Positions 6,683-14,889 are shown, counted from the first letter of the stretch. The stretch is DNA of 15,297 nt from Phycisphaerales bacterium UBA4658 (GCA_002405485.1 DHLW01000097.1:26657-41953), one strand, 5' to 3'. The notes: a model not told the origin generated them from the letters alone. Made by a program: numbers and translations.

Positions 6683-7972
6683 ATGCCTTTCAAGGATGAT
6701 TGGAAGAAGGCCAAGACCGCATTCGAGACGTCGACGAACAAGAAGAAGCCCAGCCCGACGTTTCTCGGCGTGTTCCGAAAGGGCACCGGGCTTGAGGGCT
6801 CCTTGAAGGAGATGGACGAGGCCAAGACCGCGGGCGATCTGCGGAAGGCGATGGGCAAGTTCGAGAAGGCCTACGGGGACTATCTCGGGCTGCTGAAGAA
6901 GGCCGCGGCGGACCCGAAGAGCGTGCCCGCCGGCGACAAGGCCGAGTACGTCAAGGCCATCGGGGTCATGGAGAAGGCGTTGGATGCGATTCACGCCGAC
7001 GCGGCGAAGGTTGCCGAGACTCTCGGGGGCGCGGACAAGAAGGAGAAGGTCGATACCGCCGCGATCAAGGAGGCCAACGACCACCTGGCCATGCGGCTTC
7101 GGTGCGCCAAGCAGGCGCAGGACATGGTCAAGCGTCTGACGGGCGAGGTTGCGGATCTGAAGGCCAAGCTGGGCAAGTGCAAGGAGCACGCCGTGAAGGC
7201 GGCCAACGCCGCCAAGCGCGGCGACACCATGACGCACATGGTCGAGGTCGGGGTCATCGATCGGTACATCGAGGAGGCGGGGCAGATCGTCACCTCGAGC
7301 GCCAAGGAAGTGCTGGACATGACGACCTCGTCCGGGTCGGAGTTCATGAAGGCCCGCATCGATCCCACGAAAGTCATCGAGAAACTGCCGGAATCTCAGC
7401 GGGCCGAGTACACCAAGAAGAGCAACGCGGCGTGGAGCCCGGTCTCGGGTGCGACGGCCCAGATGAACACGCAGGTCGCCGAACTCAAGACCGTGCTGGA
7501 GCAGATCAAGGGCGCCCGGTCGGTTGCCGAGGGCATGGGCAACCAGATGCGGGACTCAAAGGAGTACGTCGCGCAGATCACCGCTCTGAAGAACGAGTCC
7601 GCCAAGCTTCTGAAGGACGTCGGGATCAAGGGTGATCGTGTCGTCAAGGGTCGGGACGGGCTTGCCGAGAAGATCGGCCAGTGCACGACCGACGACGAGA
7701 AGGCCAATGTGTGCCGTCTCCAGGAAGACCAGTGGAATCGCTACGGGGCGGAGATCAAGACGGCACGCGACCGGTTCGCGGCGTTCAAGACGCAGGGGCT
7801 GAACGCGGCCAAGGCCGTGGCTGAGAATCCGGACGTCAAGAAGGCGATGATGGAACTGAACGCGTCGGTGGCCGATGGGATCAAGTACTGCGACGGGGTC
7901 ATCAGCGCCGGCAACGACCTGCTCAGCAAGACGGCGACGATCCGTTCCAAGCTCAAGCCCGTGAAGAAGTGA
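6683..7972 (+). CDS. Unrecognised Lys/Ala-rich helical (coiled-coil-like) protein
   Basis: I do not recognise this family. The predicted protein has 429 residues and is rich in Lys, Ala, Glu, Asp and Met, with few aromatic residues and only occasional Pro. Almost all of it looks alpha-helical with heptad-like stretches, for example around LKEMDEAKTAGDLRKAMGKF (near residues 40-60) and AQMNTQVAELKTVLEQIKGA (near 255-275). It has no signal peptide, no transmembrane segment and no catalytic motif that I can see, so it is probably cytoplasmic. Five cysteines are scattered without a metal-site pattern. The start at 6683 is chosen because GGGAG (6670-6674) sits 8 bases before it; the ATG at 6668 overlaps that site. 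It ends convergently nine bases from the next gene. A structural or scaffold role is conceivable from composition alone, but no function can be assigned. Confidence 0.75.
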   Translation: MPFKDDWKKAKTAFETSTNKKKPSPTFLGVFRKGTGLEGSLKEMDEAKTAGDLRKAMGKFEKAYGDYLGLLKKAAADPKSVPAGDKAEYVKAIGVMEKALDAIHADAAKVAETLGGADKKEKVDTAAIKEANDHLAMRLRCAKQAQDMVKRLTGEVADLKAKLGKCKEHAVKAANAAKRGDTMTHMVEVGVIDRYIEEAGQIVTSSAKEVLDMTTSSGSEFMKARIDPTKVIEKLPESQRAEYTKKSNAAWSPVSGATAQMNTQVAELKTVLEQIKGARSVAEGMGNQMRDSKEYVAQITALKNESAKLLKDVGIKGDRVVKGRDGLAEKIGQCTTDDEKANVCRLQEDQWNRYGAEIKTARDRFAAFKTQGLNAAKAVAENPDVKKAMMELNASVADGIKYCDGVISAGNDLLSKTATIRSKLKPVKK

Positions 7973-7985
7973 CCGCCCGGTTCAC
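7969..7985. terminator. Small hairpin spanning two convergent stop codons
   Basis: GTGACC (7969-7974) can pair with GGTTCAC (7979-7985) around a GCCC loop, with one bulged T. The stem includes the stop codons of both converging genes. There is no T-tract on either strand. It may serve as a two-way transcription end, but it is short and imperfect. Confidence 0.3.
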
Positions 7986-9247
7986 GCCGAGGCACACCCC
8001 TCGAACCAGAGGTTGAGGAACGCGAAGACGTCGGCGGTGGTCATGCCGCCGCCGTCGACGTCGGCGGACGGATCGCCGGCGAAGAACGCGTTGAGGTACG
8101 CGAACACATCGCCGATCGCGAGCGTGCCGTCGCCGTCGAAATCGGCCACGCACGAGAGCGGGTTCCTGATCGCCTGCTCCGCGGCGGCCCGGAGGAGGGT
8201 GTAGAGCCCCTTCACGTTGCTGCTGCCGGTCGTGTCGGTGGCGAAGACGCCGACCATCGCGTCGTCGAAGTCGATCCACGAAGCGAACCCTCTCGCGCCC
8301 GCGGCGATCGCTCCAAGGAGCTCGCCGGTGGAGCTGCGCTGATCGAGCCAGACGCCGACGCCATAGTCCGTCACGCCGTCGAGCGGGCTGGCAATGAGCG
8401 TCACCGGATTCGGCGACTGCCTGGTGAACATGGCCTCCACAGCCGCTGCGTCCAGCACGCGCACGGCGGGCCCGTCCATGGGCTGGTGCACACCGCCGAG
8501 CCGGAGCATCTCCATGAAGCGCCCGAACTCAGTGGCGTTGGACTCGCACCCGCCGGCGATTCGAGGGTTCGTGGGCGAGGAGAGCACGAATCGCGTCGCC
8601 GTCAGCCCGAGCGGACCGGCGATCCGAGACGCGAACAGCGTGTTCCACGACTGGCCCGAGGCCCGCTCGGCGACGGCGCCCGCGATGTGCATGGAGTTGC
8701 CGCCGTACCAGAACACCGTGCCCGGCGGATGCGCCGCCGGTATGCCGAGCATGACCTGCGCCGACTGCTGGAGCGAGAGCGTTGTGCTGCTGATCGCGCC
8801 GCTGAACGCCTGTGACTGGGCGAAGTTCTGAGGGCCGATTCCGGCGGTGTGGCTGAAGGCCTGCCGGACGGTCACTCCGGCGAGCTGCGGGTCAAGACCG
8901 GCGAAGTACTCGCCGACGGTCGTATCGAGCGTGAAGCGTCCGAGCCCCGGCGGGAGCGCGGCGTTGCTGGCCGCGAGCGAGACGATGACCGCCCCGGACA
9001 GGGTCTTGGTTGACGAGTCCGACGCGGCGGTGCGATCGAGCGACCAGTTGCCGAACGCGCGGTGGTAGACGGGCCTGCCGTCCTTGAGCAGCCGAAGCTC
9101 GAATCCGGGCACCGGCGTCGCGACATTCTGTCCGCTCAGGGCGTTCACGCAGAGCTGCGTGACCTGGGCAAAGTCGTAGCGCACGAGCTGGGCGCTGGCT
9201 CCGCTGCTGCATGCACAGCCGAGCATCGCGAGAAGGAGTCGTCGCAT
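7982..9247 (-). CDS. Exported beta-lactamase-fold serine hydrolase with GC-type dockerin
   Basis: This is a secreted penicillin-binding-protein/class C beta-lactamase-fold hydrolase (421 residues), likely an esterase or peptidase rather than a resistance enzyme. Residues 1-19 are a classic signal peptide (M-R-R-L-L-L...A-S-A before Gln20). Ser78 in S-S-T-K81 is the SxxK nucleophile site. Tyr181 in F-W-Y-G-G-N-S takes the place of the usual Y-x-N motif, with the Asn shifted by one. SHTAGI, PPGTVFWYGG and IAGPLGLTATRF are typical of the family. The third (K/H)-x-G box is not clear; G-A-I-A-A-G-A-R-G-F-A is the likely region. The last 56 residues (366-421) form a GC-type dockerin closely resembling that of the cytochrome gene at 3337: D-F-D-G-D-G...D-V-F-A-Y-L-N, then D-V-D-G-G-G...D-V-F-A-F-L-N and W-F-E-G-C. 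A GGAG sits 9 bases before the ATG. It follows the amylase gene on the same strand. Confidence 0.87.
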   Translation of the reverse strand: MRRLLLAMLGCACSSGASAQLVRYDFAQVTQLCVNALSGQNVATPVPGFELRLLKDGRPVYHRAFGNWSLDRTAASDSSTKTLSGAVIVSLAASNAALPPGLGRFTLDTTVGEYFAGLDPQLAGVTVRQAFSHTAGIGPQNFAQSQAFSGAISSTTLSLQQSAQVMLGIPAAHPPGTVFWYGGNSMHIAGAVAERASGQSWNTLFASRIAGPLGLTATRFVLSSPTNPRIAGGCESNATEFGRFMEMLRLGGVHQPMDGPAVRVLDAAAVEAMFTRQSPNPVTLIASPLDGVTDYGVGVWLDQRSSTGELLGAIAAGARGFASWIDFDDAMVGVFATDTTGSSNVKGLYTLLRAAAEQAIRNPLSCVADFDGDGTLAIGDVFAYLNAFFAGDPSADVDGGGMTTADVFAFLNLWFEGCASA

Positions 9248-9273
9248 GGGCAGAATCTCCGTGCGTGCTTTGG

Positions 9274-9287
9274 CGCGCGGAAGCGCG
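9274..9287. other. CGCGC/GCGCG hairpin between the amylase and serine hydrolase genes
   Basis: CGCGC (9274-9278) and GCGCG (9283-9287) form a perfect 5-bp stem around GGAA on the plus strand (TTCC on the transcribed minus strand). It lies in the 141-bp gap between the amylase stop and the hydrolase start. It is either part of the hydrolase leader or a weak amylase transcript end; the T6 run at 9370-9375 is not preceded by a visible stem. Confidence 0.3.
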
Positions 9288-9388
9288 AGAGGCGGGGAGA
9301 GCTCACGCGCTTCGCCGAGGCACGACGTGAAGATGAACGCCCGATCAGGATCGATCTTGCGGCAGACGGAAAAAATGGCGATCTGGCG

Positions 9389-12241
9389 TCAGCGTTGCGG
9401 GATGCTCATGTTCTGGAGTTCGGCAGGCCGCAGCGAGGCCTCCAGGATGCGCAGGTCGTTGATCTGCACGGTGCCGTTGGCATCAAGGTCGGCCGCGGCG
9501 TCGTAGGGCGGGGGCTGCGGGACGAGCGAGAGCAGCCGATTGAGCTCGTAGAGGTCGTTCAGGTCCACGACGTTGTCGCGATTGATGTCGCCGGAGCCGA
9601 CGGTGACGTTCTGGGTGAACGTCTGCACGCTGGAGCGGCCGGAGGGTTCAAAGGCGACGACGACGAACGTGTTGCTCCCGAATCGCAGACCGCTGAAGGT
9701 GCGTCGCCACTCGAAGCGGTCGAACTGGTTGGCGCGGTTGGACTCGCTCACGAGCGTGAGCGGGTCGCCGCCCGTGGGGGGGTTGAGCAGGATGTGGACG
9801 CTGTTGGTCGTGCGATCGCTCGCCGAGACGCGGGCGGTGTAGATCGGGGAGGTGATCGGAAGTGCGGCGTCAACGAGCGAGACGCTCGGGCCGCTGCGAT
9901 CGACGTAGATCACCTGGCGGAAACGCGTGAAGATCGGATCGGTGTTGCCGGGGCGACGCCGGAACGCGACCACGTCGATGTAGTGGTACCCCTCGCTCAG
10001 CGAGGAGGTGTTGATGACCTGGCGATACACGCCGTTGGTCGCCCCCGGGGTGGAGGCCAGCGGCGAGGACTGCGTCAGGAACGATTCGAAGCGCGGGATA
10101 TACGGATCGGAGTCGGAGAAATCCAGCCCGCCGCTGCCGTTGAAGTCGGAAGACGAGCCCGCGGAGGGGAATCCGCCGTCGATGCGGAACGCCGCAAAGT
10201 CGTCCCAGTTGTTGTCCAGCGGATCGGTCTTGCTCGTGGTCAGGCGGATCTCGAACTGCGGTGTCGTGACGATCGTGATCGGGGTCAGGCGCCGGCGATA
10301 GGTCGGCGTGCTTGGTGGGTCGGCGGGGAGCTGGGTCGCAAACGCGGCCCCGCCCACCTGGGTGATCGCGAGCGTGCCGGACGGAGCGGCCGGGCCATAG
10401 GCCACGTACCCACGGTGGTGGGCGACGCCGTTGATGTTCCGGTTGTAGGGAATGGTGATGGTCATCCAGCTCTGCGCGCCGGAGATGGCCGGGTTCTGAG
10501 CGTTGAAAGCCTGGGTGACGATGATGTCGGCGACCTGGTTGTTGGGGTCGACGGTTGGGTCGGTCGCGGTGCCCGTCAGCTCGTGCAAGCGCGTGCCCGC
10601 GGGGAAGGATGTGTACACGTTGAACGAGACCGAGCCGTTGAGAAACGAATCGTTCACGCCGACGATGACGTTGGATTCGAACAGGCCGGGCCCGTTGTTC
10701 CGGCGGCGCTCGAAGACGAAGGCGTCGTTGATGATCGAGTTCCGCTGCACGTACTCGCCACGCGCGTACCCGTTGGCCGCCTGGATCAACCGGGTCAGGT
10801 ATTGATCGGTCGCCCCGAGCGCGGTGGGGTTGCCCTCGCGGGGCCAGAAGCCGCGGAACTGGTAGCGGTCGATGAACTCGCGCGAGTTGTGATAGATGAT
10901 GACCGGACCGGGCCGGAACAGCAGATAGCAGTGCTGCGGGAGCGCGGCCCGCTCCGGACCGGGAAGCGGGGGCGCTGACCCGCCGTTGCCCGTCGAGCCG
11001 TTGTCATGGCTGAAGACGTGATTGACGCCGCGGCTGCCGTTCTGGAAGCCGTCGTCGGCGGTGTCGAGGTGCGCGTTGAGCACGTTCTGCCAGGTGCCAA
11101 AGCCTCCGGCGTTGAGGATGTCGCGGAGCTGTCCGGCTCCGTTGAGATCCAGCGCGTCGCGATTGCCGAACCCGTCCTTGCGCGTGTACGAGAGCGTGAA
11201 GCTGTTGGAGTCCACGATCTCGCCGAAGGAGAAAGGCGTCACGAACCCGCCCGCGAACGTCCGCCGTCGGTTGAACACGGCGTTGTCCCAGAGATCGTTC
11301 CAGAACCACTGTGGGATGTGCTTTGCGGCGTCGAGCCGGAAGCCGTCGATGTTGATCACGTCCAGAAGCCACTGGGTGGATCGCAGCAGATAGTCGTTGG
11401 CGTTTTCCATCACCGGATCGCCCTTCATCTGCAGGGGATCGGTCTGGAGCGCGTCGGTCGGGTCGATGTTGAAGATCGTGACGGTCTGCCCGGTCGCGGG
11501 GTTCACGAACTGCCGCCGCCCGGCGAGATTGTCCACATCCGGATAGAACTGGCGGTTGCGTGGGTCCGGACGGTTGCGCACCGTGCCGGGTGGAATGTTC
11601 ACCTGGCCGGCGCCGGGAGTGCCGCTCACCGGTTGCCGGACGTACGAGTAGCTCTTCTGATGGGCGATGTCGATGAGCCCGACCAGGTCGCCGTTGAACA
11701 GGTTGTAGTTTGACGCCCCGGGATCGAACGACTGCGCCGAGCCGTCGTTGAAGTCGCCCCAGAAGTCCGCGCCGATGCGCATGGTGAAACCGGGATAGCC
11801 GCCGGCGTTGTGGAAGTCGTCCGAGCCGTTGCGCCCGGAGTTGTGATTCATGACCAGATCGACGTACACCAGCGACGAGGCCTGGTGGAACTCCTCGATC
11901 ATGGCTCGCATGGCTTCCTGCGTGCCATAGGCCGTCTCGGCCCCGGGTCTGCCGAGGTCAAAGCGATCGAAGCAATCGAAGCCGGCGCTGGTCGGGTCGG
12001 CGGCCTTGAACGGGGGCGGAAGCCATGTCGAGTCATACCCGGCCATGAAGAAGTCGGGGAGGCGATACTCGATGGTGTTCCATCGCGTCTCGAACCACTG
12101 CAGGAAGACGGGGTTGTCATCCGCCCGAGCTGCCGGGGGGGCGGCTCCGGCGGCGGCCAGCAGCAGGAACGCCGCGACCGGTCCGCGAACCCTGAAGCGG
12201 CGAAACATCCATCCGCCAATCCCATCGAGCGTGCTGGGCAT
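9389..12241 (-). CDS. Secreted GH13 alpha-amylase with C-terminal dockerin
   Basis: This is an extracellular alpha-amylase-family glycoside hydrolase (950 residues) expected to cut alpha-1,4-glucans. The start at 12241 is supported by GAGGAG 6 bases upstream. The frame is open further, but that extension overlaps the neighbouring gene. A signal peptide follows a basic stretch (R14-R19), with a hydrophobic core at 21-34 and cleavage likely after A-R-A40. The GH13 conserved regions are all present: I, D128-L-V-M-N-H133; II, G-F-R-L-D304-A-A-K-H, the nucleophile; III, F-G-E341, the acid/base; and IV, S-H412-D413. Several beta-sandwich-like regions come after the barrel. An isolated calcium-loop-like stretch, D-F-N-G-S-G-G-L-D-F-S-D, lies at about 699-710. 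Residues 883-950 form a two-repeat dockerin (G-D-I-N-R-D-N...L-N-D-L and D-L-D-A-N-G...I-N-D-L) of a more classical type than the GC-type modules nearby. The exact GH13 subfamily and substrate cannot be told by eye. Confidence 0.92.
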   Translation of the reverse strand: MPSTLDGIGGWMFRRFRVRGPVAAFLLLAAAGAAPPAARADDNPVFLQWFETRWNTIEYRLPDFFMAGYDSTWLPPPFKAADPTSAGFDCFDRFDLGRPGAETAYGTQEAMRAMIEEFHQASSLVYVDLVMNHNSGRNGSDDFHNAGGYPGFTMRIGADFWGDFNDGSAQSFDPGASNYNLFNGDLVGLIDIAHQKSYSYVRQPVSGTPGAGQVNIPPGTVRNRPDPRNRQFYPDVDNLAGRRQFVNPATGQTVTIFNIDPTDALQTDPLQMKGDPVMENANDYLLRSTQWLLDVINIDGFRLDAAKHIPQWFWNDLWDNAVFNRRRTFAGGFVTPFSFGEIVDSNSFTLSYTRKDGFGNRDALDLNGAGQLRDILNAGGFGTWQNVLNAHLDTADDGFQNGSRGVNHVFSHDNGSTGNGGSAPPLPGPERAALPQHCYLLFRPGPVIIYHNSREFIDRYQFRGFWPREGNPTALGATDQYLTRLIQAANGYARGEYVQRNSIINDAFVFERRRNNGPGLFESNVIVGVNDSFLNGSVSFNVYTSFPAGTRLHELTGTATDPTVDPNNQVADIIVTQAFNAQNPAISGAQSWMTITIPYNRNINGVAHHRGYVAYGPAAPSGTLAITQVGGAAFATQLPADPPSTPTYRRRLTPITIVTTPQFEIRLTTSKTDPLDNNWDDFAAFRIDGGFPSAGSSSDFNGSGGLDFSDSDPYIPRFESFLTQSSPLASTPGATNGVYRQVINTSSLSEGYHYIDVVAFRRRPGNTDPIFTRFRQVIYVDRSGPSVSLVDAALPITSPIYTARVSASDRTTNSVHILLNPPTGGDPLTLVSESNRANQFDRFEWRRTFSGLRFGSNTFVVVAFEPSGRSSVQTFTQNVTVGSGDINRDNVVDLNDLYELNRLLSLVPQPPPYDAAADLDANGTVQINDLRILEASLRPAELQNMSIPQR

Positions 12242-12286
12242 CAACGACTCCTCGATCACCGACGTTGAAAAAACGGGGGAGACCAA

Positions 12287-12315
12287 AGAATAAACCCTGT
12301 CCGGGGCAAGGCCAA
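12287..12315 (-). promoter_or_regulatory. Candidate sigma70-like promoter of the amylase gene
   Basis: On the minus strand TTGGCC (12315-12310) and TATTCT (12292-12287) are 17 bases apart, each matching four of six consensus positions. Transcription would start near 12280, giving a leader of about 40 bases that contains the GAGGAG ribosome-binding site. Of the promoters read here this has the best geometry. Confidence 0.4.
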
Positions 12316-12395
12316 GAAACACCCCAGCTTCTCGGGCGATTCGCGGGGCGCGATCGGCCGGATTCCGGTCGCCGCCGTCCGAGTTTGTTTGGTCC

Positions 12396-13508
12396 TCAGC
12401 GTCGACGGGCAGGGTCGCCCTGACCGGTCGGGATGGCCGAATGTGGGGCAACCGGCGAGGTGCCGTCAACCATCCGCTCCCGTGAACCCGGTCGAACAAC
12501 CTGCTCAAGAAATCGGTCAAACTCCTGAGAGATGGTGGCGACCGAACCGAAGTAGGCCTCGAACACCACCGGCCCGCGGCGGGCCGCGATCACGCTCCGA
12601 GCACGGGCGATGCCCAGTTCCGATGCCAGCCGTTGATCGATCGTTCCTTCGGCGGCGTCCCGCACGAGCGACTGCAGAGCCGCGCGATAACGCCCGCCCT
12701 CACCCTCCAGCAGAAAGTGCGACAATGCCCAGACCTGCGCGTAGTACACCAGGGCCCGGTCGCTTCGGCCCCCGGCAAGCAGATCCCCCGGGGTGTCGGC
12801 GAGCAGGGCAGAGAGGTCGACGAGACGACCCGCGGCATGGGCGGTGCGGAGGTGATCGAATCGCTGCGGGTTGAACCAGGGCACAAAGGTCGGCTCCCCG
12901 CGACCCTGGAAGCGATGCCCCTCCATGAGCGTTGCGATCCCCTCCTCCAGCCAGATCGGGAGCGGCTGGGTGAAAGCGCGCTGGGTGTACTGATGCCAAC
13001 CCTCGTGTGCCGCGATCGCCATGGTGTCGCGGGCCCCGATGTCAAAGAGCAAGGCCTTGCCAGCGAACGCGAACCCGCCACGCGGAATTCGCAGATAGAT
13101 GTCCGCCTGGTCCGCCGTGAGCTGCCGCGTGAGTACCGCCCAGTCGGCGCGAGTCCGCAGGACATATGTGTCGAGCTTGATCGCGGGCGCCGGAAGCGGC
13201 GACGCTTCACCGGTGATCAGCGTCCGATAGTGGCGCAGCGATGCTTCCAGGAAGGACGGAAGACGGGCGTTGAGCACCGTGTCGGGCTGGGTGGTGAAGA
13301 CTCGGTAGTTGTCGGTGCGGAAGATGCGGCCGTCGGCGCCGTTGAAGGACCAGGGCTCGACGGAGTCGATCTGGGTGGTTGCAACGAACGTCGACTGCGG
13401 GCGCGAGCTGGCAGCCGGCCTTTGGGAGCAGGCCGAAAGCGACAGCGCGAGGGCGATGACCGGGATTCGGACCACCGTGCTCAGCGAGGGGCCTGTGGTA
13501 CTGGTCAT
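12396..13508 (-). CDS. Putative gluzincin-type metallopeptidase lipoprotein
   Basis: This is a predicted membrane-attached zinc peptidase-like protein of 370 residues. The N-terminus is a lipoprotein signal: a hydrophobic run (about 12-23) leads to L24-S-A-C27, where Cys27 would be lipidated. His168-E-G-W-H172 is an HExxH zinc site, and W-L-E188-E189-G-I-A-T lies 16-17 residues on. This is the arrangement of gluzincins, in which one of these glutamates is the third ligand. The family resembles the DUF1570-type proteins common in planctomycetes, though I cannot confirm the exact family. The protein ends in a Pro/Arg-rich tail. ATG 13508 is chosen over the upstream in-frame ATG at 13601 because the lipobox then sits at a normal distance and because the longer version would translate through the metK terminator. 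No strong Shine-Dalgarno precedes it. The peptidase substrate is unknown. Confidence 0.78.
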   Translation of the reverse strand: MTSTTGPSLSTVVRIPVIALALSLSACSQRPAASSRPQSTFVATTQIDSVEPWSFNGADGRIFRTDNYRVFTTQPDTVLNARLPSFLEASLRHYRTLITGEASPLPAPAIKLDTYVLRTRADWAVLTRQLTADQADIYLRIPRGGFAFAGKALLFDIGARDTMAIAAHEGWHQYTQRAFTQPLPIWLEEGIATLMEGHRFQGRGEPTFVPWFNPQRFDHLRTAHAAGRLVDLSALLADTPGDLLAGGRSDRALVYYAQVWALSHFLLEGEGGRYRAALQSLVRDAAEGTIDQRLASELGIARARSVIAARRGPVVFEAYFGSVATISQEFDRFLEQVVRPGSRERMVDGTSPVAPHSAIPTGQGDPARRR

Positions 13509-13524
13509 GGGTGAGCAGAGTCCG

Positions 13525-13552
13525 CAAAGAAAACGCCACGCAGAGCGTGGCG
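13525..13552 (-). terminator. Intrinsic terminator of metK
   Basis: On the minus strand a perfect 8-bp stem, CGCCACGC with GCGTGGCG around TCT (13552-13534), is followed directly by TTTTCTTTGC. It starts 40 bases after the metK stop (13594-13592). This is the clearest rho-independent terminator in the window. It also lies 17 bases upstream of the lipoprotein ATG. Confidence 0.85.
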
Positions 13553-13591
13553 CTGCCCGATGGGGGGTCTTGAACCGGTTGCTGCCGAGGC

Positions 13592-14788
13592 TCAGACGCA
13601 CAGCTTCTTGAGCTGCTCGGCCTTGTCGGTCTTCTCCCAGGCGAAGAACCCGAGCTTCGGCCCGCGGTTCTGCCGCTTCACCGGATCAAAGTACTGACCC
13701 TCATACGGCTTGCGGCCGAAGTGCCCGTGCTTGGCGGTGGGGCCGTAGATGGGCGTCCGAAGATTGAGGGTTTCGATGATGCCGCGGGGGGTGAGCGCGA
13801 AGGTCTCGCGGATGGCCTTGGAGATCTTCTCCTCGGCGACCTTGGCGGTGCCGAAGCAGTCCACGTACACGCTGGTCGGCTCGGCAACGCCGATGGCGTA
13901 GGAGAGCTGGATCTCGCACATGTCGGCGAGTCCGGCGGCGACGACGTTCTTGGCGATGTAGCGGGCCATGTACGCCGCGGAGCGATCGACCTTGGTCGGA
14001 TCCTTGCCGCTGAACGCCCCGCCGCCGTGACGGCCCATGCCGCCGTAGGTATCGACGATGATCTTGCGTCCGGTGAGCCCGGTGTCGCCGTGCGGCCCGC
14101 CGATCTCGAACCGGCCGGTGGGGTTGATGTGGGTCTTGATCGCCGGGTTCCACCAGGAGCCGAGCACGGGCTTGATGACGTGCTCGATGATCTGCTTCTT
14201 GAGCTCGTCCTGCCGCTCGTTCCAGTTGGGATCGTGCTGCGTGGAGAGCACGACCGTGTCCACACGCACCGGCTTGAGCCCTTCGTATTCAACGGTGACC
14301 TGGCTCTTGGCGTCGGGGCGAAGGCCTGGGATCTTCCCGTTCTTTCGGACTTCGGCCTGACGCTCGACGAGCTGGTGGCTGAGGGCAATCGGCAGGGGCA
14401 TGAACTCAGGCGTGTCCTTGCACGCAAACCCGAACATCATGCCCTGGTCGCCCGCGCCCTCACGGTTGACGCCCATGGCAATGTCATTGGACTGCTTGTT
14501 GATCGCGACCATCACGCCCGCGCTGTCGGCGTCGAAGCGCATGTCTCCCGACGTGTACCCGATCTCGCGAATCGTCTCGCGCACCAGATCGGGAATCGAC
14601 ACGTACGTGTTGGTCGTGATCTCGCCGGCAACGACCACAAGGCCGGTGCAGCAGAGCGTTTCGCAGGCGACGCGGCTCATCGCGTCGTCGGCGAGCATCG
14701 CGTCCAGCACGGCGTCGGAAATCTGGTCGGCCACCTTGTCGGGGTGACCCATGGAGACGGACTCGGACGTGAACAGGCGGGTGGGCAT
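13592..14788 (-). CDS. metK: S-adenosylmethionine synthase
   Basis: MetK makes S-adenosylmethionine from ATP and methionine in the cytoplasm. The 398-residue length is normal. G14-H-P-D-K18 is the N-terminal ATP-binding signature, G-A-G-D-Q-G (111-116) is the first PROSITE-type motif, and [16 protein letters not shown] (256-270) is the glycine-rich second motif with the phosphate-binding Lys residues. [26 protein letters not shown] is also fully conserved in type. The start is the ATG whose product begins [17 protein letters not shown], as in most homologs. No strong Shine-Dalgarno is present. A 240-base gap with structured DNA lies upstream and a strong terminator follows, so it is probably a single-gene unit. 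No known SAM riboswitch class was recognised in the leader. Confidence 0.98.
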   Translation of the reverse strand: MPTRLFTSESVSMGHPDKVADQISDAVLDAMLADDAMSRVACETLCCTGLVVVAGEITTNTYVSIPDLVRETIREIGYTSGDMRFDADSAGVMVAINKQSNDIAMGVNREGAGDQGMMFGFACKDTPEFMPLPIALSHQLVERQAEVRKNGKIPGLRPDAKSQVTVEYEGLKPVRVDTVVLSTQHDPNWNERQDELKKQIIEHVIKPVLGSWWNPAIKTHINPTGRFEIGGPHGDTGLTGRKIIVDTYGGMGRHGGGAFSGKDPTKVDRSAAYMARYIAKNVVAAGLADMCEIQLSYAIGVAEPTSVYVDCFGTAKVAEEKISKAIRETFALTPRGIIETLNLRTPIYGPTAKHGHFGRKPYEGQYFDPVKRQNRGPKLGFFAWEKTDKAEQLKKLCV

Positions 14789-14812
14789 GTTGGGTTTCCG
14801 TGAAAGGGGCCA

Positions 14813-14843
14813 AGTCTAGGGGGTGAAGATGCCACAGAGCCAA
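14813..14843 (-). promoter_or_regulatory. Weak promoter-like pair upstream of metK
   Basis: On the minus strand TTGGCT (14843-14838) and TAGACT (14818-14813) each match four of six consensus positions, but the 19-base spacer is longer than ideal. If real, transcription would begin about 20 bases before the metK ATG. Confidence 0.25.
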
Positions 14844-14889
14844 ACTCCGACCGACCTCCGCCCAAATTGCCCCTGCGGGATGGCGTCGA

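Noticed and set aside
9361..9388. T6 run on the minus strand just after the amylase stop as an intrinsic terminator
   Set aside because: No stable stem could be drawn immediately before the T run.
9062..10978. Open frame of about 640 codons on the plus strand, opposite the amylase and hydrolase genes
   Set aside because: It crosses two real genes and their gap, and its product is low-complexity (Arg, Gly, Val, Asp) without recognisable domains.
12242..12520. N-terminal extension of the amylase frame by 93 codons
   Set aside because: It overlaps the 3' end of the lipoprotein gene and the candidate promoter, has no signal-peptide logic, and ATG 12241 has GAGGAG at 6 bases.
13560..13580. GGTTCAAG on the minus strand, resembling a tRNA T-loop
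   Set aside because: No acceptor, D or anticodon arms surround it, and the upstream bases are metK coding sequence.
13509..13601. N-terminal extension of the lipoprotein frame to ATG 13601
   Set aside because: It would put 31 extra residues before the lipoprotein signal and would be translated through the metK terminator.
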